Shown here in pieces: positions 21,925 through 32,600 of a stretch of DNA of 64,000 bases; position 1 is the first letter of the stretch, and every line of letters starts with the position of its first letter. The notes below the pieces were generated by a model. It had not been told where the DNA came from. It worked only from the letters and a program-made list of their open reading frames with translations, and searched no databases. Position numbers and translations under genes: made by a program. The DNA comes from Brachionus plicatilis (taxonomy: Eukaryota; Rotifera; Eurotatoria; Ploima; Brachionidae), in assembly GCA_010279815.1 (NCBI GenBank), contig QEOQ01000670.1:597382-661381 (forward strand), in the 5' to 3' direction.

Positions 21925-23484
21925 TTAGACAAACATTTCTGATTGATGTGCAGCACATTCCATTAGGCGCCAGGCTGAGTTTGGATTCAGGTCAGATGGA
22001 TCGCGGCATAAGGCCCACACATGATGCACTCGTTTGATTCTGTCCTTATCTCCTTCGACCACTTTGCCTTCCGAGTTGGTCACGTAGATAATCTGCTGCG
22101 CGGTGAATGAAACAATCAGCACCGGACCTTGTTCCATCATTTTACAAGCTGCTATCTAAAATAAACTAATTTAAAAAAAATTTTTCTAATTTTTCAGTTC
22201 CCACATCCAAATTGTTTATGTCCAGAACTTGGTTGTAATAGCTGAATTTAAGTTGTTCGCATTGGGCTATCGGATGTGTTAGAATGGTATAAGCAGTTTC
22301 GGTGCACCAGTCTTGAAGAATTTCGAGCTCTTTTTGACTAAGTGCTTCCAGTATATTAGGCACAATTTCATGCTGGACTCGATTCAGAAATTCACTTAAC
22401 TCAAAATTTGGTTCTGATTTTACAATCTCAGTCAGCACTTCACTCATTTCTGTCGACTTGAATATGCCTCCGAAAACCGAGGTGAATTTTTCTGTAACTG
22501 ACCGAGTCGCCCTCACCAAGGGGTTATCGCTCTCGTCATATTGAGTCTTGATTTCAAATAATTCTTTTTTTTGAAAAAATAATATTAAAATTGACTTTTG
22601 TTAAATATTAAATCTGGTTTGTTTACTGTTGACATAAGTGTTGTTTTCTTTGAAGTTTTGCCAACTTTGGTACCATTTTGAGTCCTTGTGCAAGACCATG
22701 CCAGTGGCATCACTTGAAAGTTAAAAATTTAAACAAAAATAAATTTAAATTTCAGGAAATACTCGTTGCTTTCGTAGACTTTTTGGTCATTGGTTTCTGC
22801 TATCTCTGTTCTTTTTCGAAGTTTAATTGGAGCTCGGTAGGGTCTTGCGCGGGAAAGCTGGGTGGCCTCGTCAAAATTATCGGTGATGGTTTTCACATTT
22901 TCTGAAACTGCTTTGAAAGCCGTGTTTTTGGAAAATTCGGCTGTTTGTTTGCTCAAGTTTTCGGCAGCTTTTTGAGCCTGTTTAGCAAAGTCACCGCCGA
23001 ATTCTGTCGCTTTTTTGGCAAAATCACTCTCTTTGACACTGCCTGCAAATTTTCCAAATGCTTCTTTAAAAACTTGAGAGCTTTTGTCTGTCTCATCACC
23101 AAGTTCTTTCTAAAAAAATTAAAAAATTTATTTATTTTAAAAGATGTCTAAAAAATAACTTACATATTTTTTCCTTGCTTCTTGTAAAGCAGTCGATTGT
23201 TCCAATTTTTCGGCCTCTTGACGAAATTTTTTTATAGAATCCTTCATTTCTTTATTCTTGTTCATTTCTTCTTTGATGTTATCAATCAAACTTCCGAGAA
23301 AAGATCGCTGTCCATTTGACATGTATCTTGTCTAAAGTAAAAGAGTTGAGTCATTTCGAAAAGGGTAAAAATATTAGCTTACATTTTGGGTCACGAGGCC
23401 TTGTTTGAGTAAACATGTTGGATTTAAAAGAACCAGAGATTGTTTAAGAATAATAGCAGATTTTATTGAGGTTATTTTGGCCAT
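21925..23484 (-). CDS. TIMM44: Mitochondrial import inner membrane translocase subunit TIM44
   Basis: Six exons: 23484-23383, 23331-23164, 23109-22763, 22712-22627, 22563-22205, 22155-21925; phases agree, 430 residues (human 452). TIM44 tethers mtHsp70 to the TIM23 channel on the matrix side to drive protein import. The first exon is a basic, Ser/Leu-rich presequence of about 35 residues. A charged coiled-coil follows (NKEMKDSIKKFRQEAEKLEQ), then a linker, then the C-terminal TIM44 domain: VLHKDSKWYQSW, KTQYDESDNPLVRATR, SKTEMSEVLTEI-like, MMEQGPVLIVSF, HHVWALCRDPSDLNPNSAWR. The ATG at 23484 was chosen because it gives the targeting sequence; a later Met at residue 38 would lack it. Confidence 0.95.
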
Positions 23485-24935
23485 TTTTTCCAATAAATCG
23501 GAATTTTTTTTGAATAATTTTAATACTTTTCAAAAGGAGAATTTTTTTCTATTTAAATATTTGATAGTTGTAAAATTTCAAAAATTTCAAAGGCAAGATT
23601 TCATCAGAGAAATTGTTAATTTAGATGCATGTACTTATTTTTTTTAAATTTTTACCCAAAATGAGTTTTTGTTAATATATTTTATGATTTTAAATAAATT
23701 GATTATTATCTTGTTATAAATTTTTTATTAAATTTCCTTTTTGCTCTGAAGTTAGAAGAAGGTTCAAAGAGTTTTCACAAAATTATGCTATGATTTGATA
23801 GAGTTAAAAAGATAACGATCATAAATATATTTTAGAAATTCCAAAAATTTACGGATGTTTATTTACAAAATTCTTTAGAAATTTTTACCAATTGTTTCTG
23901 ACAAAAAGAAAAATAAAAAATTACTGATATTTTCTTGTCTATTATTCAATTTATTGAATTGACACTAATAGAAATAAAAACACAATAGATATATCTTAAA
24001 AAATGTTCATCCTGAAAAATTCAATTGAGCAAAATAAGGATGCTTAAAATATTTTTTTAGTAAAATTGAAATATTTAAAATAATTATTTTTTAATGCAGC
24101 TTAATATACCTTTGTTTAAATTTTTTAAGTAGTTCAGATAATTTTAAAAAATTGTGCTGAACCCAAAGACCTTTTAAAAATATAAAAAACCTATATTTTA
24201 AAAATAAACATCATTTAGAAAAAATTTTAAATTTTCAAATAAATTTTTAAAAATTCTTACTTAGAATTTTATCTGACTGAAATTTTTAAAATTTACCTTT
24301 AAAAGCTTTTATTGGTAAAAATAAATCTAAGATATTGAAAAAAAAAGTTTTATCTGTACAATTTGAAAATTTATTTTGTACTATAAACTCTCTGTTTTTA
24401 GTTGTTTTGTTTGATTCAAGTTTTAAGATTTATCAGTTCAAAATTCAATTAAAATTTGAATGAATATTTTTTGCTAAAAATTGGAATTTTAAACCTGGAA
24501 TTTAAATAATTGCTATGGTCAATGTAAGTTGTCAAGAAAATTAAAAAAAAATTAATATAGAATAATTTTAGAATGTAAATTACATTTATACTAAAAATTT
24601 AATAGTTTATATAAAAAATAAACAAATTAATTAAACATTTTCTATTGGCTATTTTTTAGACTTTAATAATCGTTAGCGTCTTATTAGTTTTTCTTTTTGT
24701 TTTTACAATTTATTGAATAAAAATAAAAATTCAAGATTTTTTTTAATTTATAAAAAAAAACTCTTGAATCCAATATTCAGCGAAAAAATAATCAAGAGAA
24801 ACTAAATTCACTTAATTAATGGCCTCTTTATTTTTCTTATGAAAAGATATTCAAGTTGAAAATTGAAATTTTATTCAAAAAATGTTTATCTCTAATTTTT
24901 ATTTTGACAAAATAAATTTTTCTTTAAATAAATTC
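23485..24935. other. AT-rich intergenic stretch
   Basis: Contains the TIMM44 promoter side. No gene, RNA or repeat recognised. Confidence 0.6.
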
Positions 24936-25316
24936 TTATCGACAATATTGGTGTAGTTCTTTTGGATAATCCTCAGGTCTATGAACTAAATTAAAACAAT
25001 TTAAATTTAAAAAAAGACATTTATTTAAAATGTGTCAAGCATACCTGTATAAAAAGTTTTTTGATGGGCTATTCCTTTTGGGCTAGCGTTAATTTGACCA
25101 ATTAAATAACCAATAGTTGGTATGCCTATGGCAATTCCCAACAAAGTCGAAAAAAACACAGCTGGACTTTCATTAGCCATATACTTAACAATTCCAACTA
25201 AATATTTATTTAATTAGATCAATAATTTAGTTTTTCTACTAATAAAATTTAAATCAACCTTTATTTTGGGCCCATGGTCTAATTTTAAGAGCTGCGCTAG
25301 CTTTTGGCCAAATCAT
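24936..25316 (-). CDS. Small mitochondrial membrane protein, complex I NDUFA3-like
   Basis: Three exons: 25316-25259, 25197-25045, 24985-24936, GT-AG with matching phases, 86 residues. One hydrophobic segment (VFFSTLLGIAIGIPTIGYLI, about residues 34-53) follows the short motif MANESPAV and precedes a polar tail with TFYTVHRPEDYP. Length, the x-x-E-P/S-P-x-V-x-x-S start of the helix and the Y-x-V-x-R-x-x-x-Y-P tail resemble NDUFA3 (complex I B9 subunit, about 84 residues), but single-helix accessory subunits are hard to tell apart, so the name is tentative. Its start is 221 bp from the divergent ORF at 25538. Confidence 0.6.
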
Positions 25317-25537
25317 TTTTTAAATAAAACAGATTCTCAATTTTTTTTTTCTAACTTTAGTTTTCTCTAATGGTAGCTTTTTTGGATGCATAATTTGAAC
25401 GCTGGTACAAAGTTTGATTTTAATTTGCATTCTAAGCTATTGATTTAAATTTGTCTTTTTATGTTTAATTTTAAATTAAATGCTTGATCGATTTAATGGA
25501 ATTTTGAAATGTATGATAAAGATAAATTTAGATCAAA

Positions 25538-25813
25538 ATGGGTTTCAAAAAAATGTTTAATCGATTGTCTCGAATGACCGCCAGATTTGGATTTGCCACT
25601 AGTGCAAAATTATCAAAAAATCAATCAGAGCAAATGAGTGAAAACGAAAAATGTGATAGGTACGATTTCTTTGAGCTAAATCCCACAGTCTTAAAGCGTG
25701 ATAGTAATTTTTTGACGTCTAATAATGATTTAACATATATTTTCCTTAATCACTATCATCAATGGTATAAATTAACAATTCATTTTGGGATGTTTTTTTC
25801 ATTTTTGAATTAA
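25538..25813 (+). CDS. Small unrecognised protein, possibly mitochondrial
   Basis: Open frame of 91 residues. The N terminus (MGFKKMFNRLSRMTARFGFA) is rich in Arg/Phe without acidic residues, like a mitochondrial presequence; the middle is polar with CDRYDFFEL. I do not recognise it. A donor (GATAG|GTACG) near 25660 means the 3' part could be intronic, with the true C terminus elsewhere. It is divergent from the NDUFA3-like gene and ends 84 bp before the thioredoxin reductase ATG. It cannot be an upstream exon of that gene through the obvious acceptor at 25857 because the phases disagree. Confidence 0.4.
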   Translation: MGFKKMFNRLSRMTARFGFATSAKLSKNQSEQMSENEKCDRYDFFELNPTVLKRDSNFLTSNNDLTYIFLNHYHQWYKLTIHFGMFFSFLN

Positions 25814-25897
25814 AGTTTACATAAGAACTGAAATTTTTATTATAAATTCACTCTTTTAGCATATATTAATTCAAATTTAATTTTTTGTTTTAAAAAA

Positions 25898-26967
25898 ATG
25901 ATTAGAAATCTGGTCAGAATGGCATCAACTGGCGCATCAGCTGTAGAAAAAGTGATCATAATAGGCAGTGGTCCTGCAGCTCACACTGCTGCTATTTACA
26001 CGTCAAGAGCTGAGTTGAAACCGGTTCTTTTTGAGGGTTGGATGGCAGGTGGAGTTGCTGCCGGTGGCCAGTTGACAACAACAACAGATGTTGAAAATTT
26101 TCCCGGATTTCCCGAAGGAATTTTGGGCTTTGAACTTATGGAAAATATGAAAAAACAATCGGAACGCTTTGGCACTAGGATTTTCAGTGAAACCGTGACC
26201 GAAATCAACCTTCAGAAACGACCATTTGAAATTAAGACAGAAGATAGAAGTATGCTGACACACACTGTGATTATTTCGACTGGCGCCACAGCTAGAAGAA
26301 TGGATATCAAGGGAGCTGGGGAGGATGAGTTATGGAATAAGGGAATATCAGCATGCGCGGTAAATAATTTTTTAAAAATAAAAAAAAAAAATGTTTTTAA
26401 GTTTTATTTTATTTTAATTTTGTTTTATTTTATTAGGTTTGTGATGGAGCAATCCCGATGTTTAGAAACAAACCATTAGCAGTGGTTGGTGGTGGAGACT
26501 CTGCTTTGGAAGAAGCAAGCTTTTTGACCAAGTATGGCTCTAAAGTTTATGTAATTCATAGACGTGATGAATTGAGAGCGTCGAAGATAATGCAGCAACG
26601 AGCTCGCGAAAATCCCAAGATAGAGTTTTTGTTTTCTCATGTGGTCGTTGAGGCTTGCGGCACTGAAAAACTTCAAAAATTAATTATTAAAGATTTGAAA
26701 TCAAACCAAGTAAAAGATTTGCCAGTGGCCGGCTTGTTTTTTGCAATAGGTCATGAGCCAAATACCAAATTTTTGAATGGTCAATTGAAATTGGACGAAA
26801 CAAATTATATTTTGACAGAAAAAGGTACCACTAAAACATCGGTGCCTGGCGTTTTTGCAGCAGGAGATGTTCAAGATAAACGCTATAGGCAAGCGATTAC
26901 TGCCGCGGGGTCGGGCTGCATGGCTGCACTTGAAGTTGAACATTATTTGACAGAGAACGGCTTATAA
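25898..26967 (+). CDS. TRR1: Low-molecular-weight thioredoxin reductase (fungal/bacterial type)
   Basis: Two exons, 25898-26359 and 26437-26967, phase 0, 330 residues. FAD/NADPH enzyme that reduces thioredoxin. FAD motif [11 protein letters not shown] (about 21-31), [18 protein letters not shown], redox CAVC (C153, C156; the intron falls between A154 and V155), NADPH motif [12 protein letters not shown] and HRRDELRA, and the C-terminal FAD motif [23 protein letters not shown]. This is the ~35-kDa class of bacteria, fungi and plants, not the ~55-kDa Sec/Cys-tail enzyme usual in animals; [14 protein letters not shown] and CAVCDG are especially like fungal enzymes. The extra N-terminal 15 residues ([11 protein letters not shown]) suggest mitochondrial targeting, with Met8 as a possible cytosolic start. 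The 77-bp intron shows it is a resident eukaryotic gene. Confidence 0.95.
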
Positions 26968-28111
26968 TTTTTAATATTTTCGGACTTGGTCTAATTTTAA
27001 ATTAATTTTATATTAAGTTTACTTTATTTTAATTAGGATAAATTTATGAATTAATGTTAATTTTTCTAAATATTTATTGACTGATTAAATAAAATATCAT
27101 CAATTCTTCTAGTGGTGAAAAACTATCATTTGTTGTATTTTTTAATTAAAAAATGTATCAATTTGGCTTAGTGACAAATAATCAAAAAAAATGATCTTTT
27201 TTTCATAAGGTATCTTCAATCTAAATATGTATTGATTTTTGGGAAATTTTTTTTGTTTTTATTTAGACAGCACTCCAAAACGGAATGCTTAGGTTGAAAT
27301 TTCTTTTCAATATTTTGACGATTTGCCACATTATTATTTCTTATGATATTATTTTATTTTCAAAAAATTAAACCAAAATAAACAGGAAAATGAAATTTAA
27401 AAATAATTTATTCCAAAACAAATTAAGTTATTTCCAAAAAGTGCTTAATTAAAAAATCCTCAAATTGACTTTTAAGCTTTAAAATTTGAAATTTTAAAAT
27501 ATTAAAATGTGGGATTAAAATAAATAAAAAAATTCAACGAATAGATCATATTTACTTTATCACTATATTGTTATTTATCTTATCTTATTTTATTTAAACG
27601 GTGCTATTTATTGAAATATTTTTATTTTTATAAAACAAATAAAAACAATAATCATCAAATTAAAATAAAATTTATCGAAAATATTGTATAGAGTCAATTT
27701 TTTTTAATTACATAAAAATTAAATAATTTTAAGGAATTTTTGTTGTAAAATCAATACCTAAAAACAAATTAAAAATTCATCGATATCAACCAGCTTAAGA
27801 GCAAATGCAAAATTGTGTTCTTAATTAGAAAAAATTATTAAAAATTATAATTATTAAATAAAATTTTGACTTTTAATTAGTTAATAAAACTTTCTTTATT
27901 TTCTTTATTTTTTATTTCATTAAAATTCTAAAAATTTTATAATTTTCTTTATTATTTTAGTTTCTAGTTTAGGCTGAAAAATAATCATAAATGTTTTTTA
28001 GTCGTAAAATGTATTTAATTTCATGGATTTTATTAAATTATAAATTTAAAAAATTTTAAAAATATTTTAGATACGTCAAACTTAATTTTTCTTATCATAG
28101 AAAAATTTTGC
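26968..28111. other. AT-rich intergenic stretch
   Basis: 3' flank of thioredoxin reductase; no gene recognised. Confidence 0.6.
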
Positions 28112-28370
28112 CATCCTGTCAATTTCATGATCTGTAGATCAGAAATTTTATTCGAAAAATTTATCTTGTTAATTTAACTTTATAAATTTAAGATCATATT
28201 TTTATTGTAAATTTTATGATAAAAAAAGAAAATATTTAAAAAAATTCGATCATGATTTTTACATTCATAAAAAATATGATCTTAAGTTCATAAAGTTTAC
28301 AAGTTAATTTTTTCGAGTTAAATTTGTGATTTATATATTATGAAATTGACAGGTCCCAAATTTTAAGTGA
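28112..28370. mobile_element. Imperfect long inverted repeat (MITE-like)
   Basis: Arms of about 110 bp face each other: the left begins CCTGTCAATTTCATGATCTG, and the right reads CCTGTCAATTTCATAATATA on the reverse strand, with further matches including TAAGATCATATTTTTATT. Little loop remains. No target duplication was confirmed. Confidence 0.55.
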
Positions 28371-28783
28371 TCAAAATTTTATCTGGTTGTTATGAAAATG
28401 ATCACCAATTTGGTGATCCGATCAAAGTTTTCACCAAACCAGCATGAATTCATTGATCACGTTTTTTGTCAACGATTCATCACATAATCGACATGACCAA
28501 AACTTCTATCAAAATGAAATATTTACCAATTTCTGATAATTTACTGTAAATAAATCTAGTGTTCATAATTTTTTTATAATATTTTTTAACTAATGAAAAC
28601 AAAAAATTTTTGAAATATAAGTCCTGGTCTGGACTAATAAGATGATACTGGAACCGATGACGTGACAATCTGTGGTCTCGATTCAAGTCTCAATACAAGA
28701 ACATTATAGGACCGGAACTTATAAAATTAAGTTTAATTCTGTTTAGTCATGGAACTGTTACCTATTTTTATTAAAACTTTTGC

Positions 28784-29289
28784 GGCATTGTGAAATTTGG
28801 TACAAAATGCAAAAACAAAATATTAATAATTCCAAAGCTTAAGTTCTGAAGGACCAAAACATGTTCTGTAAATTGTAGCAGCTGATACATCCTTTGTACG
28901 ACCAATATACTGATTCTGCAAGACTCTGCAATAAATCTGCAAAACCCAGAAAATAGTAAATTTGGGATACTACATTATATTAAAAATCCAATCCAACTTT
29001 AAGTGGTAGTACAAAGGATGTATCATTTGCTACGATTTACATACAATTTACAGAACATGTTTTAATCGGTCCAGATTAAAGTTCTGGCGTTTTTATGTTT
29101 TGTTTTTGTTTTTTGTACAATAATTCACAATGTTCTGAATTTTGCACAGTTTTGCAGAATCAGTATATTGGTGGTACAAAGGATGTATCAGCTGCTACAA
29201 TTTACAGAATATGTTTTGGTCCTTCAGAACTTAAGCTTTGGCACTTTATATATTTTGTTTTTTATTTTTGTACCAAAATTCACAATGCC
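28784..29289. mobile_element. Foldback element with ~150-bp inverted arms
   Basis: The left arm (28784-28935) starts GGCATTGTGAAATTTGGTAC and includes GAAGGACCAAAACATGTTCT and GCTGATACATCCTTTGTAC; the right arm (29150-29289) repeats these in reverse complement, ending in CACAATGCC. A third inverted block (29000-29090) with ACAAAGGATGTATCA sits between them, so the centre is a nested copy. No coding capacity. A degraded fragment is at 42509. Confidence 0.75.
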
Positions 29290-29603
29290 AACTTTTGCCG
29301 CATTATTTTTAATAGCTTATGGAAAATGAGCCGAATGGGAGATCTCAACTCTAGAAATAGAATAAAAAATAAAGATTTTTTTTTGGGAGTGAAGTTTATT
29401 AAAAAATAATTTGATTCAAGATTAAAAAAGTAAAACTCACATATTTCGTTAAGGAGCTTTTGTTTTCCAACAAATTAATTTAAATTATTTATACACGTAA
29501 ACATTTTTAATAAAATCATTCTGCTCTGAGTGTTGAAGAGAAAAATTATCACAGGTAAATGAAGGAAACACAAATCGGAATTAAATAAATTGGAATAAAC
29601 ATT

Positions 29604-32600
29604 TTAAAATAAATTTTGTTGACCATCTTTTTGGAATTGAGCCCATGCATCATTCAACTCGACAAATATCATGCGAGCCAAATTGGCTTGCGGATGGTCG
29701 GCCATCTTGTCCGGATGCACACATAAACACGCTTTATGGTATGCTTTCTTAACATCAACTGCCGTTATCAACTGATTCATGCCGATCGGCTTCCACCTTG
29801 TCTCTCCGTCCCACAAAACTTTGTTCAACGAGCACAGCAATGCTCGAATATTTGCGCGCTTTCCATCGCTCCATTCCATCACTTTCACCTTGTCCGGGTC
29901 CATTTCTTTCACATTCTGTTCTCTTTTCAAATCTTTAAGGGTCATATTTTTCATATTTTGACTTTTGGCAAAGCTAGATGGCAAAAACTCGTCAAAAATA
30001 GCCGATGAATGTTTGGGACCAGAACCAGCTGGCTTGGTCGAGTTTGCATTCGAAAAAGAGTTAACATTGTAATTTGGTCTGTTTAAGTTGTCAAATGTGG
30101 GCGATGGCGTTTTGGCATTGGCAGATTGTGTCCAAGACGTTTGACTTGAGTTGGCAAAAGCGTTCAGGTCAGCAAATGGGTCGGACTTGGCCGAAAAATT
30201 AGGCGTACTTGAATTACTATTTTTACCAGAATTGTTCGATGCTGATATGTCAAAATTACCAAATGGATCAAACATTAGATTAGTTGGTGGAGTTGGCTTT
30301 CTGGTTTCGCCAAATGAATCAAAATTAAGTAAATCATTAGTATTTTTAGTATTGGGGGGATTAGAATTGGAGAATATGTCAAAAATGTCATTTTTAGGAG
30401 CTTGACTTGGCCCGGTATTGGAACCCAGATCAAGGAGGATGTCAAAATCACTGGCTATTTTGGTCTCTGGTGGACTTGATTGATTTGTTTGCAAATTTTC
30501 TGCTGGCGACTGAACATTGTCGCCAAAATCATCTAAATCTAGCAAAGTGGCAAATTTTGTTTCCGCTGCTGGAGCTTGGACTTCCGGTGAAGAAGACACG
30601 TCACTTTGGTTACCAGTGGCAAGTTGGTCATAGCCTTCAGTGTCTGATAGTGCTTCTTCAAGATGAATATTTATACTCGGAGTAGTCGCTGTGTCCGAAT
30701 ACTTTTCATCTTCGTAGACCCTGATTGCTTCGTTCATCTCTTCTTGGTTGCTGAATAAGGCGCTTTTGTCCACTTTTCTGATCTGTGACTCGAATTCTAG
30801 AGTGTTGGTCCACGGATCGTCCAGAGCTGCGGCCGAGTCTATGTTTTTGTACTCGATGGTGGCCAGGACTTGGAAAGAGTCGGGATACTTGTCTGGTGCA
30901 TCCAAACAATCGAGTTCGTCGCGGCCAAATTTAAGCTGATTATTTGCAGTTAAGTAATTGTAGGCAAATGATGTATGGAACTGAAATTGGCAAATTTTGG
31001 TTGTCATTACTTTTTCGGTACCTAAAAGCGATTTTGCATGAAACAGCATTACAAAAATTTCTCCGTAAAATTTATGGCAATTGACTGGTATTTGTATAAT
31101 TGTGTCTTTGGTTGTGTATTTTCTTTAAAAAAATTAAAGCTTAATTTTATTTAATTTTAAATGATCTAAATTTTGGCGGTTGGTTGAAATTTTTTTAAAT
31201 TTAATTAAATTTTAAAATTTATATTTTTATTTTTTGTTTAAATAAATTTTTTTTTAATTTTACTAGAACATTACAATAACAAAATTATAACTTTTTTGCC
31301 ATAAAAAAATTATACTCATTCTTAACAGATTTTATTCAAATTAAAAATTTGTGAACGATCAATTTATAGAATCTTTTTCTTGAAATTATTTTTATATAAA
31401 ATTTTTAGTTGATAAAAAAAAGAAAAAAATAATTAATAGATTTATATAATATCAATAATCTTACATAATTTTTCGTAGGCAATAAAATTGACAAAATATC
31501 TAAAAATTTCCAAAAATCTGCATAAAATGAAAATTGTAATTGAAAAGAATCAATTTCAGGAGTTTTATAAAAAAATAGCTTTTTTACTACATATATTTTA
31601 TTAGTAATTAATCTTGCAAATTAATTTTAAGCAAAAATTTTCTAATTAATTTATTTTAAACAAAATTTTCTTTTATTATAAATATTTCGACAAAAGTTAT
31701 TACAAAATTTGTATGAAAAAAAGTTTTATGAGTATATTTCGATGATATGTTTTTATATTAAAATATATTTCTAATTAAGAAAATAATGCAAAATTTATAT
31801 TTTGTCCTATTTTATTAACTGTCCATGAATTGATACTTCATCTTAAAGATTATTGACAAGCAAAAACACAAACTTAAACCTTCGGTTGGATGATTATTAT
31901 TTCCTATAAAACTAAATAAAAATGAAGATCAATGATTTTTCTGCAGGAAAAGATTAGTTTTTTAGTTTGTAGTGTTTTTCTGATAAGTTTTCTACAATTT
32001 ACTTTATTCATTTTGAAAAAATCGTGAAAATTAGGCACATAAAAAAGGAATTTAAGGAAAAAAAGAAAAGGGAAAAAGGAAGAAATTACAAAATTAAATG
32101 ATTAATTGAAGTAATATGAATAAATCTTGTAAAATAATCTTTTGAACTGGATTTAAATATGAAATTAATATTTTTTTTATTTTTTTCTTCGATGCATTAA
32201 AAAAACAGACAGATACCATAATAGGAATATAAAGAATCTAGCTCCGCAACTATTCTGTTTAGCTAATACTAATACTATTATTACCTTAACAACTTTTTCA
32301 AAAAAAAAATAAATCAAATTCAAATAGTACCAAGAATTGCTTCACTCATAAAATCATTTATCTACAAATTACTAATTAAGATTAGGGTGCAATTTTCAGA
32401 GGACTTTATAAAGTAATTATTTAGTGCGTAGCATTATAGTGAGTTGATTTTTATTTTGTGAAAAAGCTAATTTTTTTTTAATTAAATTGAGTTAATTAAA
32501 AGAAAAACTCTACTATCTCTTAATCTCCCAAGATTTGAAATATTGTTTCAGCTTAATTAGTAATTTGTGAATAACATGAAAACTGCAAATCGTAGTATTT

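Noticed and set aside
23405..23647. Plus-strand ORF of 80 codons opposite TIMM44 exon 1
   Set aside because: AT-rich, Phe/Lys/Asn-biased, and overlaps the mitochondrial presequence exon on the other strand.
25538..25813. Upstream exon of thioredoxin reductase
   Set aside because: The available donor (phase 2) and acceptor at 25857 do not restore the reductase frame.
25996..26263. Antisense ORFs over thioredoxin reductase
   Set aside because: Shadows of a strongly conserved gene on the + strand.
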